Below are positions 1-7,476 of a stretch of 17,639 bases of DNA, piece after piece (positions within the stretch are counted from its first letter, which is position 1; each line of letters opens with the position of its first letter). The position numbers and the translations under genes are program-made. The stretch covers positions 1-17,639 of the forward strand of contig JAFZRG010000112.1 in the NCBI GenBank assembly GCA_017619985.1, given 5' to 3'. The notes beneath the pieces are model-generated. The model made no database searches. It was not told where the DNA came from and saw only the letters and a program-made list of their open reading frames with translations. The stretch is from Bacillota bacterium. GTDB lineage: Bacteria > Bacillota > Clostridia > Peptostreptococcales > Anaerovoracaceae.

Positions 1-1452
1 GAAGGCATCGACCAGACCAGAGGCTGGTTCTACTCCCTCATGGCCATCTCGACCTTCATACAGGGCGCCGCTCCTTACAAGAACGTTCTGGTAAACGACC
101 TGGTCCTGGACAAGGAAGACAAGAAGATGTCCAAGCACAAGGGCAACACCGTGGATCCGTTCCAGCTGTTCGATAAGTACGGCGCGGACGCGACCCGCTG
201 GTATCTGCTGTCCGTCTCGCCCGTCTGGTTCCCGACGAAGTTCGACGAGGACGGCCTGATCGAGGTGCAGGTGAAGTTCTTCGGCACGCTGCGCAACGTA
301 TACAACTTCTTTACGCTGTATGCCAATAACGACGGTATCGATGCGAGCAAGTGCTTCGTGGACTACGCGAAGCGCCCCGAGCTCGACCGCTGGATCGTGT
401 CCAAGTTCAACCGCCTGGCGAAGTACGTCACCGCGGCCATGGACGAATATGACCACAACAAGTCCGTCAAGGCCATCATGGACTTCGTCAACGAAGACCT
501 GTCCAACTGGTACATCCGCCGCGCACGCAGAAGATTCTACGCGGACGGCCTGGATGACGACAAGAAGGCCGTCTACAGCACGACCTGGGAGATCCTCACC
601 GGCGTCGCCAAACTCATGGCGCCGTTCGCTCCGTTCCTGACGGACGAACTGTACACGAACCTGACCGGCGAAGAGACCGTCCATCTGGCGCTGTATCCGA
701 AGGCGGACGGATCGCTGATCGACGAGGCGCTCGAGGAGAGGATGGACCTGGTCCGCAGCATCGTCACCATGGGCAGAGGCGTGCGCGAAAAGGCGAAGAT
801 CAAGGTGCGCCAGCCGCTGTCCGAGATCCTGCTGGACGGCAAGTTCGAGGAAAAGATCGGCTACATGGCCGGCCTGATCCAGGAAGAACTGAATGTCAAG
901 GAAGTCCGCTTCGAACCGGATATGGACGCTTACCTAAACTATCAGATCAAGCCCGATTTCCGCGTGGCGGGGCCGATCCTCGGCGCGAAGATCAAGGCGT
1001 TCGGCGGCGCGGTCAACAAGCTTGACCCGAAGCAGCTGCTGGCCGAAATGACCGCGAACGGAAAAGTCGTCCTCAGCCTGAACGGCGAGGATACCGATAT
1101 CACATCCGAAATGGTCTCCGTGAACGTCAACGCCAAGGAGGGATTCTCCGCGGCGCAGGAAGGCGACGTGTGCGTCATCCTGGATACGGAGCTGACGGAA
1201 GACCTCATCCGCGAAGGTCTGGCCAGAGAACTGGTCTCCAAGGTCCAGCAGATGAGAAAAGCCAAGGACTTCGAGATGATGGACCGCATCCGCATCTACG
1301 TCGGCGCGGACGAAGCCGTGCAGGCTGCGATCGACGCGTATGACGCGTGGATCAAGGCGGAGACGCTGGCCGATTCCATCGAGGCGAAGGACGGCCTGGA
1401 TACGGTCGATCTGAACGGCCACAAGACCGGCATCGACGTCGAAAGGATCTAA
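1..1452 (+). CDS. ileS: Isoleucyl-tRNA synthetase, C-terminal part (5' truncated by window edge)
   Basis: Cytoplasmic enzyme that charges tRNA-Ile with isoleucine. The frame is open from base 1, so 483 C-terminal residues are visible of an enzyme usually over 1,000 long. The first visible residues, EGIDQTRGWFY, are the conserved class-I synthetase stretch ahead of the signature loop. KMSKH (visible residues 41-45) is the KMSKS-type ATP loop, followed by KGNTVDP and YGADATRWYLL. An anticodon-binding helical domain follows (about residues 125-280). The tail (about 330-470, with ELVSKVQQMRKAKDFEMMDRI) matches the DUF5915-type C-terminus of the long, eukaryote-like type 2 bacterial IleRS rather than the zinc-binding type 1 tail. 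Type 2 enzymes are generally less sensitive to mupirocin; that is family knowledge, not visible here. The next gene starts 5 bases after the stop, and its ribosome site lies inside ileS. Confidence 0.96.
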   Translation, partial: EGIDQTRGWFYSLMAISTFIQGAAPYKNVLVNDLVLDKEDKKMSKHKGNTVDPFQLFDKYGADATRWYLLSVSPVWFPTKFDEDGLIEVQVKFFGTLRNVYNFFTLYANNDGIDASKCFVDYAKRPELDRWIVSKFNRLAKYVTAAMDEYDHNKSVKAIMDFVNEDLSNWYIRRARRRFYADGLDDDKKAVYSTTWEILTGVAKLMAPFAPFLTDELYTNLTGEETVHLALYPKADGSLIDEALEERMDLVRSIVTMGRGVREKAKIKVRQPLSEILLDGKFEEKIGYMAGLIQEELNVKEVRFEPDMDAYLNYQIKPDFRVAGPILGAKIKAFGGAVNKLDPKQLLAEMTANGKVVLSLNGEDTDITSEMVSVNVNAKEGFSAAQEGDVCVILDTELTEDLIREGLARELVSKVQQMRKAKDFEMMDRIRIYVGADEAVQAAIDAYDAWIKAETLADSIEAKDGLDTVDLNGHKTGIDVERI

Positions 1453-1457
1453 ATTTT

Positions 1458-2180
1458 ATGGGCTTCAATGAAAAGCTTCATGCATACATAGCCGCACGTT
1501 TTTACGTGCGGCTTGCCCGTTCTTACGGGGAAAGAGGAAAGGCCGCGTTCATCCACGCGACGCAGTTCTACGCGGAACAGAGGGGCCGCCGCATGGCGAA
1601 GCGCGCCATCGCGGACGGTCAGCCGCTGACGTATGAAACGTACCGCGCCTACGGCGAATGGGAGAGCACGGAAGAGATGAAGGCGGAAGACTGCGCGAAC
1701 CGCTCCGAGGTCGTCAGCACGGGACCTGCTTTCGAGTTCCACGTTCTCGCGTGCCCCTGGCACGAACAGTTCAGGGCCATGGGCCTGGAAGAAGCCGGGC
1801 TCGTCTACTGCGCGCACCTGGACAATTCCATCTCCCGGGGATTCAACCCTTACATGGTCTACGAGGTGCCGCAGACGCTGCACGACCACCCGTACTGCAT
1901 CCAGCGGGTCACGAATCAGCAGGGGCTTGCGCCGGGTCAGACGGCGCAGACGGCTGCTTTCGACCCGTCCAAGGCACGACCCGCGGAGGAGCGCCGCAGG
2001 GATTTCGAATACCACTGCGCGCACTCGTACTGGTCGTACGCGAGGACGGCGGAGGCCATCTTCGGCGAAGAGGGAAGAGCGATCGCGGAAGCGGTATTAT
2101 CCGACATTGCCGAAGACTGGGGAGAGGATTATAATACTGTTATCCGGAAGTATGTATCTTTTGACTTCGAAACGATATAG
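1458..2180 (+). CDS. L-2-amino-thiazoline-4-carboxylate hydrolase family protein (PF14196-like)
   Basis: A 240-residue soluble protein with no signal peptide or membrane segment. I place it in the ATC-hydrolase family from the central block at residues 92-133: FEFHVLACPWHEQF, then GLEEAGLVYCAHLD and GFNPYMVYEVPQTL. The family is named for a Pseudomonas enzyme that opens the thiazoline ring of ATC on the way to L-cysteine, but most anaerobe members are uncharacterised, so the substrate here is unknown. Conserved-looking residues include Cys99 (CPW), His102, Cys118, Asp122 and Cys147. I chose ATG 1458 because AAAGGA (1442-1447) lies 10 bases upstream; the longer open frame begins inside ileS and is unlikely. 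It ends 9 bases before the next gene, whose ribosome site overlaps this stop, suggesting one transcript with ileS and the C11 lipoprotein. Confidence 0.82.
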   Translation: MGFNEKLHAYIAARFYVRLARSYGERGKAAFIHATQFYAEQRGRRMAKRAIADGQPLTYETYRAYGEWESTEEMKAEDCANRSEVVSTGPAFEFHVLACPWHEQFRAMGLEEAGLVYCAHLDNSISRGFNPYMVYEVPQTLHDHPYCIQRVTNQQGLAPGQTAQTAAFDPSKARPAEERRRDFEYHCAHSYWSYARTAEAIFGEEGRAIAEAVLSDIAEDWGEDYNTVIRKYVSFDFETI

Positions 2181-2189
2181 GAGAAAACG

Positions 2190-4187
2190 ATGAAACGCAT
2201 TCTGACCATTCTTCTCGCGCTCGCGCTGGTATTCGGCCTCGCTGCCTGCACCATTTCCGTACAGCAGCCCGAACAGGCCCAGCCCAGCCAGCCGGCGCAG
2301 AGCGGATCCAAGACGCCCGCCCCCACGGGGGACGATACCTGGGCGATCTACTGGTATCTGTGCGGCAGCGACCTGGAAAGCAAGTACGGCTGCGGCACGG
2401 ATGACCTGCTGGAGGTCACGAAGGTCAAACTGCCCGCGAACGTCACGATGGTCATCGAGACCGGCGGCACGAAGCGCTGGCAGAACGACACCATGCAGAC
2501 CCGCGTGCTGCAGCGGTACGTCTACAGCAGCGCAGGATTCGAACTGGTGGAGAACCTGGATATGGCCAACATGGGCAAGCCCGAGACGCTGGCCTCTTTC
2601 CTGAAGTTCTGCAAAGACAACTATCCCGCGGATCATCAGATGATGCTGTTCTGGGATCACGGCGGCGGCTCCGTCACGGGCGTGGCTTTCGATGAGAACT
2701 ACGGCTACGACTCGCTGACCCTCGACGAGATCCACAAGGCGTTCGCGAACGTCTACAGCCTGAGCGAATCGAACCCGCCGTTCGAACTGGTGGGCTGCGA
2801 TACCTGCCTCATGGCGACGATAGACCTGGCGAACACGCTGAAGGACGTTTCCAAGTACCTGGTCGCGTCCGAAGAGGTCGAGCCCGGCGGCGGCTGGTAC
2901 TATGACCAGTGGCTGCCTTACCTCTGCCAGGATCCGTCCATGACCGGCGGACAGCTCGGCAAGATCATCTGCGACGCGTATTACAACGGCTGCACGATGG
3001 AAGGCATCGTCGACAAGGCGACGCTGTCCGTGATCGACCTGACGAAGATCAGCACGCTGCTGAAGGCCTACGAGGACTTCGGCGACGAAGTGCTGATGGC
3101 AGCCTGCGTCGATCCGTCCTTCATCAACAAGTTCGCGAGGACGGCCACGAGCTGCGAGAACTACGGCGGCAACACGAGAGAGCAGGGCTTTACGAACATG
3201 GTCGACCTCGGCCACGTGGCGAGAGAGACGCAGACCCTGCTGCATTCCGCCAAGGCGGTCACGTCCGCGCTCGACCAGTGCGTCGTTTATGAGATCAACG
3301 GCAAGTACAGAAGCAACGCCACAGGCCTGTCGTTCTTCTTCCCGTACACGAACGATATGAAGACCTACCGGAACTATACCGCCATCTCCGCCTGCCAGTC
3401 GTTCCCGTACTTCTACGAGTACGCGCTGACCGGAACGCTGCAGGAGGAAGGCCTTGCGTATGTCAAGGGGCTGAGCGAAGGGACCGAAGAACCGGTCGAA
3501 GAAGTCGAAACGCCGAAGACCATGGCTGACATGGGATGGGAAGGCAAATCTCTCGTGGTCAACGACGAGGGCAGCGCCGTGCTCACCCTGGGTCCCGAAG
3601 CGAACGACCTGCTGGCCGGCATCAGCTTCTCCCTGTACCTCTCCGACGAAGCGAGCGGCGTGGTGCTGTGGATGGGTACCGACAACGATATCTTCGCCGA
3701 CTGGGAGAACGGTGTCTTTACCGACAACTTCCGCGGCAGCTGGGGCGCGTTCGGCGGACAGCTCGTCTTCATGGAACTGTCCTACGAGGGCGAGGATTAC
3801 AACCTGTACGCCGTGCCCGTGCTGATCAACGGCGAAGAGTACAAGCTGGACGTCGTCTACGATTTCAAGACGGAGACCTGGAGCGTGCTCGGCGCGCGCA
3901 AGCCGGTCGATGCCAACGGCATGGCTGACAAGAACCAGTACACCCTGAAGGAAGGCGACAAGATCGACATCATCTGGTACATGGCGCCGGCCGGAACGAC
4001 CGATTTCAAGACCTACACGGTCGGAACGATCACGTACGGCAAGAACACAGTGTTCGAAGAAGCCTGGCTGCCGGACGACACGTACACGCTGGTGTTCCAG
4101 ATGCGCGACGCGGCGGGCAACTACATCAATTCCAACTTCGTGGACTTCCGCGTGGAAGGCGAGAACATCTACGCAGAACCGAGATAA
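2190..4187 (+). CDS. Clostripain-family (peptidase C11) lipoprotein
   Basis: A 665-residue exported cysteine peptidase homologue. The N-terminus is a lipoprotein signal: MKR, a hydrophobic run, then the lipobox LAAC with Cys20, followed by a Gln/Pro/Ser-rich linker (21-48) that would tether the enzyme outside the membrane. The C11 domain spans roughly 50-430. The catalytic dyad appears intact: His157 in the FWDHGGG motif and Cys206 in the GCDTCLM motif. Family members cleave mainly after Arg or Lys. The C-terminal part (about 445-665) is rich in aromatic and beta-type segments and looks like one or two accessory domains I cannot name. ATG 2190 has AGGAGA (2179-2184) overlapping the previous stop. 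A terminator follows 16 bases after this stop, so it is the last gene of the ileS unit. The substrate is unknown. Confidence 0.9.
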   Translation: MKRILTILLALALVFGLAACTISVQQPEQAQPSQPAQSGSKTPAPTGDDTWAIYWYLCGSDLESKYGCGTDDLLEVTKVKLPANVTMVIETGGTKRWQNDTMQTRVLQRYVYSSAGFELVENLDMANMGKPETLASFLKFCKDNYPADHQMMLFWDHGGGSVTGVAFDENYGYDSLTLDEIHKAFANVYSLSESNPPFELVGCDTCLMATIDLANTLKDVSKYLVASEEVEPGGGWYYDQWLPYLCQDPSMTGGQLGKIICDAYYNGCTMEGIVDKATLSVIDLTKISTLLKAYEDFGDEVLMAACVDPSFINKFARTATSCENYGGNTREQGFTNMVDLGHVARETQTLLHSAKAVTSALDQCVVYEINGKYRSNATGLSFFFPYTNDMKTYRNYTAISACQSFPYFYEYALTGTLQEEGLAYVKGLSEGTEEPVEEVETPKTMADMGWEGKSLVVNDEGSAVLTLGPEANDLLAGISFSLYLSDEASGVVLWMGTDNDIFADWENGVFTDNFRGSWGAFGGQLVFMELSYEGEDYNLYAVPVLINGEEYKLDVVYDFKTETWSVLGARKPVDANGMADKNQYTLKEGDKIDIIWYMAPAGTTDFKTYTVGTITYGKNTVFEEAWLPDDTYTLVFQMRDAAGNYINSNFVDFRVEGENIYAEPR

Positions 4188-4203
4188 AAAACGATCACAG
4201 GGA

Positions 4204-4238
4204 CGGAGGCGTGTATCAATACGCGCCTCCGCCTTTTT
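4204..4238 (+). terminator. Rho-independent terminator after the C11 lipoprotein gene
   Basis: The arms CGGAGGCGTGTA (4204-4215) and TACGCGCCTCCG (4220-4231) pair over 12 bp with a single G·T, around the tetraloop TCAA. GCC and five T (4234-4238) follow. This marks the end of the ileS/ATC-hydrolase/C11 transcript. Confidence 0.9.
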
Positions 4239-4239
4239 G

Positions 4240-4268
4240 TTGCAGAGAAGATGGGGAAACGGTATAAT
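4240..4268 (+). promoter_or_regulatory. Sigma-A-type promoter for the GntR/dynamin/C26 genes
   Basis: TTGCAG (4240-4245) and a perfect TATAAT (4263-4268) are separated by exactly 17 bp, directly after the terminator T-run and 56 bases before the regulator's start. The -35 matches the consensus only in TTG; the -10 is complete. Confidence 0.7.
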
Positions 4269-4285
4269 TGTATATTAGATCACAA
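4268..4285 (+). promoter_or_regulatory. Possible GntR-family operator (weak)
   Basis: TTGT (4268-4271) and ACAA (4282-4285) form a wide inverted repeat starting at the last base of the -10 box and covering the likely transcription start. FadR-type regulators often bind short TTGT/ACAA-type palindromes and repress themselves. The 10-base spacing is wider than usual, so this is only a suggestion. Confidence 0.25.
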
Positions 4286-4323
4286 AACTCATTTTTGCAT
4301 ATTCAGAAAGGCTGTGTACGATT

Positions 4324-4983
4324 TTGAAGATCGAAACGGAAAAGGAAAGAAACAACTCGCTGCCGCAGGATCTGTTCAACAAACTGCGCGACGACATCCT
4401 GCAGAATAAGATCAAACCGGGCGAGAAGCTGACCGAGCAGCGGATCTGCCAGGAATACCAGGTGAGCCGCACGCCGGTGCGCGAAGCGTTCCAGAAGCTC
4501 GAGCTGGACGGCCTGATCGAGATCATCCCCAACCGCGGCGCGTTCGTCATCGGGCTCACGCGCCAGGACATCGAAGACATGTACGAGCTGCGCTCGGCCT
4601 ACGAATCCATCGCGGTCAAATGGGCGATCGACCGCATGACCCCGGAAGAATTCGAGGACATGCAGGAGGCGTTCGAACTCATGGAGTTCTACACCATGAA
4701 GCAGGACGCGACGAAGATGCTGGCCATGAACACGCGCTTTCACCAGATCATCTACAACGGGACGAAGAACCGCATGCTGCAGCACGTGCTGACGTCTTAC
4801 CAGGTCTACACGAAGAACACGAAGGTCAGCCCGGAATATATCAAGGAATACATGGATGAAGTCCTGGAAGAGCACAGGCAGATCTTCCTGGCGTTCCAGG
4901 CGAAGGACAAAGCCGCGGCCAGCAAAGCCGCCGTGCAGCACATGAAGAACGGCAAGCACAGAGCAGGCTTCGGAACGGATTAA
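4324..4983 (+). CDS. GntR-family transcriptional regulator, FadR/FCD subfamily
   Basis: A 219-residue DNA-binding regulator. The N-terminal winged helix (about 14-76) has the family hallmarks KIKPGEKLTEQRICQEYQ, VSRTPVREAFQKLELDGLI and the wing NRGAFV. The C-terminal all-helical FCD domain (about 83-210) carries the expected metal/ligand residues: Asn136 and His140 (NTRFH), His184 (EEH) and His206 (VQH). Family members usually sense small carboxylates or sugar acids; the effector here cannot be read from the sequence. The start is TTG at 4324, with AGAAAGG (4305-4311) 12 bases upstream, since no ATG or GTG lies in frame near the expected N-terminus. It is first in a unit with the dynamin-like gene, which starts 8 bases after its stop, and likely controls its own promoter. 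Confidence 0.9.
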   Translation: MKIETEKERNNSLPQDLFNKLRDDILQNKIKPGEKLTEQRICQEYQVSRTPVREAFQKLELDGLIEIIPNRGAFVIGLTRQDIEDMYELRSAYESIAVKWAIDRMTPEEFEDMQEAFELMEFYTMKQDATKMLAMNTRFHQIIYNGTKNRMLQHVLTSYQVYTKNTKVSPEYIKEYMDEVLEEHRQIFLAFQAKDKAAASKAAVQHMKNGKHRAGFGTD

Positions 4984-4991
4984 GAACAGAA

Positions 4992-6359
4992 ATGGAACGG
5001 AACATTTTAGAGTACGTAAAAGAGACCCGGGAACTGCTGGCCACTTCCGAGATCCTCGGCGCGCAGACCGCAAGGGCTGCCGCGCTGCAGGAGAAACTGG
5101 AGGATCAGAGCATCACGGTCTCGGTCATCGGACAGTTCAAACGGGGCAAGAGCTGCCTCGTGAACGCGCTGCTGGGCGAGGACATCCTGCCGACCGGCAT
5201 CGTGCCCATCACGTCCGCCGCCACGAAGATCCGCTACGGCGAGCCTTCCTGCAGCGTGCGCTTCTTCAACGGGGTCATCAAGCAGGTGGACGAAGCCGAA
5301 CTGCCGCATTACATCAACGAACAGGAGAATCCGGGCAACGCGCTCGGCGTCGACTGCGTGGACATGACGACGCTTTCGGACTTCCTGAAGGACGGTCTGA
5401 CCTTCGTGGATACGCCGGGCATCGGGTCTTACCATAAGAACAACACGGACGCGGCCTACGCGTTCATCAAGGAGAGCGACGCGGTCATCTTTATGCTGTC
5501 CGTGGATTCCCCGATCAACGAGATCGAGATCGATATCCTGCGCAACACGAAGGAATACGCCGCGAAATTCTTCTTCACGGTCAACAAGATCGATACGATC
5601 GGTGATGCGGACCGGGACGCCTACGTCAGTTATTGCCGCAATCTGCTGTGCACGCTGATGAATGTGGACGACGTAGTGCTGTTCCCCATCAGCGCGAAGG
5701 AGAAGACCGGGCTCGAAGAGCTGAAGAACGCGCTGAATCAGGACCTGCGCACCAAGGTGCGCGAGATCCTCGAGGAGAGCGCGCGCCTCAAACTGAAGGA
5801 CATCATCGGCAGCGCGCTGTCGCAGATCGAACTGTACTGGAAAGTGCTGCTCATGCCGCCTGCCCAACTGCGGGGCAGCCTGACCGATCTGAAGAACATG
5901 CTCGCGGATCTCGGCGAAGAGACGAGGACAGCCGTCCACGAACTCGAAGCCGACCGCGACATCATCATTCCGGGCCTGGAAGAGACGCTGAAGGTCAAAC
6001 GGAACGAGTTCAAGATGCGTCTCTCCTCCGAAGTGACCCGCATCTTCGGCATGGATTACCACTATGAACTGCCCAGCCTGAAGGAAGGCGAGGAGAACAA
6101 GGGCGCTTACCGCCTGGCTTCCGAGCTCGGCCGGGAATATCTCGAAGAGACGGACGCGCTGCGCGAAGACCTGGATAAGACCATCAACGAAGTGCTGATG
6201 TACCGCAACAACGACACGGTGGCGGTGGTCAACCGCATCTACAGCCTGAACAAGCTCACCCGGACGCTCAAGCGCACGAAGCGCATCATCGAAGGCATGG
6301 AAGAAGAGAATCCGGCGCCGAGCAGCCACCCCGTCAAAATGACGGATCTCTGCCCCTGA
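4992..6359 (+). CDS. Dynamin-like GTPase, short form
   Basis: A 455-residue bacterial dynamin-family GTPase. The GTP-binding motifs are intact: P-loop GQFKRGKS (47-54), switch-I Thr74 in VPITSAATK, DTPG (140-143), NKID (198-201) and SAK (234-236). The rest (about 250-450) is predicted helical with charged heptad-like stretches, fitting a dynamin stalk. I see no strong transmembrane or paddle segment. Such proteins usually remodel or protect membranes. Related clostridial proteins I know of run to roughly 550-600 residues, so this copy looks short at the C-terminus, ending in a Pro/Ser-rich tail; no frameshift is evident. Bacterial dynamins often come as tandem pairs, but no partner is next to it. 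The ribosome site upstream of ATG 4992 is weak, suggesting coupling to the GntR gene. Confidence 0.85.
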   Translation: MERNILEYVKETRELLATSEILGAQTARAAALQEKLEDQSITVSVIGQFKRGKSCLVNALLGEDILPTGIVPITSAATKIRYGEPSCSVRFFNGVIKQVDEAELPHYINEQENPGNALGVDCVDMTTLSDFLKDGLTFVDTPGIGSYHKNNTDAAYAFIKESDAVIFMLSVDSPINEIEIDILRNTKEYAAKFFFTVNKIDTIGDADRDAYVSYCRNLLCTLMNVDDVVLFPISAKEKTGLEELKNALNQDLRTKVREILEESARLKLKDIIGSALSQIELYWKVLLMPPAQLRGSLTDLKNMLADLGEETRTAVHELEADRDIIIPGLEETLKVKRNEFKMRLSSEVTRIFGMDYHYELPSLKEGEENKGAYRLASELGREYLEETDALREDLDKTINEVLMYRNNDTVAVVNRIYSLNKLTRTLKRTKRIIEGMEEENPAPSSHPVKMTDLCP

Positions 6360-6374
6360 AGAGAAAGGACGACT

Positions 6375-7076
6375 ATGAAAAAACCTCTGATCGGGATCAC
6401 GACATCCTACGACAGCAAAGCGAAGACCATGAACATCCGCACGACGTACTCCGAATCCGTGATGCACGGCGGGGGCATCCCCGTGCTGCTGCCGGTAACG
6501 ATGGATCCGGAGCGCATCCGCGAACTGTTCGACTCCGTGGACGGCGTGCTGCTGTGCGGCGGCCCGGACATCCATCCGAACCTGTACGGCGAGCAGATCA
6601 AGTATTACTGCGGTCACGTGAACCACGAAAGAGACGTGTTCGAACTGGAGCTGGCGCGCCTGGCCATCGAGGAGGACAAGCCCCTGATGGGCATCTGCCG
6701 CGGCAGCCAGGTGCTGAATGTCGCCTGCGGCGGCACGCTGTACCAGGATATCAACCTGCAGGGCGCCACGGACTTCAAGCACGCGGACAATTCCGAGAGC
6801 CATTCCCCGGTCGCGCATCCTGTGGACCTGCTGCCGGGCAGGTTCTTCGAGCCGGTGCTCGGCATCTCCAAACTGGAGATCACGTCCTGGCACCACCAGG
6901 CGGTGAGGACGCCGGGCAAAGGCATCGAGATCGCAGCGCTCTGCCCCGACGGCATCATCGAAGGCATCTACATGCCGGACAAGAAATGCATCTTCGGCGT
7001 GGAGTGGCATCCGGAGATGCTGCCGGACAACCCGGGCTACCGGCTGTTCGATTACTTTGTCGATCAGTGCCGGTAG
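6375..7076 (+). CDS. Gamma-glutamyl-gamma-aminobutyrate hydrolase family protein (peptidase C26, PuuD-like)
   Basis: A 233-residue class-I glutamine-amidotransferase-fold hydrolase. The nucleophile elbow MGICRGSQVLN places the catalytic Cys at 108; His212 and Glu214 in EWHPE complete the triad. The N-terminal PLIGIT start and GVLLCGGPDIHPNLYGE (57-73) are typical of the PuuD-type C26 group, which removes gamma-linked glutamyl groups, for example from gamma-glutamyl-GABA in putrescine breakdown. No other polyamine gene is present here, so the true substrate is uncertain. AAAGGA sits upstream of ATG 6375, and the gap after the dynamin-like gene is 15 bases, so it probably belongs to the GntR unit. 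Confidence 0.88.
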   Translation: MKKPLIGITTSYDSKAKTMNIRTTYSESVMHGGGIPVLLPVTMDPERIRELFDSVDGVLLCGGPDIHPNLYGEQIKYYCGHVNHERDVFELELARLAIEEDKPLMGICRGSQVLNVACGGTLYQDINLQGATDFKHADNSESHSPVAHPVDLLPGRFFEPVLGISKLEITSWHHQAVRTPGKGIEIAALCPDGIIEGIYMPDKKCIFGVEWHPEMLPDNPGYRLFDYFVDQCR

Positions 7077-7085
7077 AAATGGACA

Positions 7086-7114
7086 TTGCGCAAAAGGCAG
7101 GCTCCTTGTAAAAT
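7086..7114 (+). promoter_or_regulatory. Possible promoter upstream of the Cys-rich protein gene
   Basis: TTGCGC (7086-7091) and TAAAAT (7109-7114) are 17 bp apart in the 62-base gap after the C26 gene. The -10 matches five of six consensus bases, the -35 only three. There is no terminator in the gap, so readthrough from upstream is also likely. Confidence 0.3.
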
Positions 7115-7138
7115 AAAAGGTGCAGGAGGTGAAGACCA

Positions 7139-7474
7139 ATGGATGACAACAGGCCTTTCTGGGAAGGAAAGCATTACGCATTTACGCAGAACAGAGAGTG
7201 CGAATTCTTTCCCTGCCACAGAACGGACAGACCGGAAGATTTCAACTGCCTGTTTTGCTACTGCCCGCTCTACGCTTTAGGAACGAAGTGCGGCGGGAAT
7301 TTCAGGATCACGGAGGAAGGCATCAAGGATTGCTCCGGATGTCTCGTGCCTCATGCCAGAAGCGGCTACGGCTACGTGATCGGCAAGTACAGCGAGATCA
7401 GCGATCTTGTCTCCGAGCAGATCAGACGCCAGAGAGAAGAGCAGGATAAGGATCAAGAGAAAGTAGAGGAGTAA
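7139..7474 (+). CDS. Cysteine-rich small domain protein (PF04071-like)
   Basis: A 111-residue protein whose core (about 12-85) matches the Cys-rich small domain seen in anaerobic Firmicutes: CEFFPCH, then EDFNCLFCYCPLYALG, CGGNF, and GIKDCSGCLVPH. At least nine cysteines and two histidines are placed to bind metal (zinc or an iron-sulfur cluster), but no function is established for the family. Some members occur with cobalamin-related genes; none are here. The tail (about 95-111) is a charged, probably helical extension. ATG 7139 follows a very good ribosome site, AGGAGGT (7124-7130). The ribosome site of the next gene lies inside this one's last codons, so the two are probably translated together. 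Confidence 0.88.
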   Translation: MDDNRPFWEGKHYAFTQNRECEFFPCHRTDRPEDFNCLFCYCPLYALGTKCGGNFRITEEGIKDCSGCLVPHARSGYGYVIGKYSEISDLVSEQIRRQREEQDKDQEKVEE

Positions 7475-7476
7475 AC

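Noticed and set aside
1347..1457. Longer start for the ATC-hydrolase-family gene inside ileS
   Set aside because: The extra residues overlap the certain ileS end and are not family-like; ATG 1458 has a suitable ribosome site.
2097..3245. 382-codon antisense open frame
   Set aside because: Shadow of the C11 lipoprotein gene, which has a signal peptide and catalytic motifs.
5007..7181. 724-codon antisense open frame
   Set aside because: It lies opposite the dynamin-like and C26 genes, which have clear motifs. Its His/Val/Arg/Gln-rich composition is what antisense of GC-ending codons gives.
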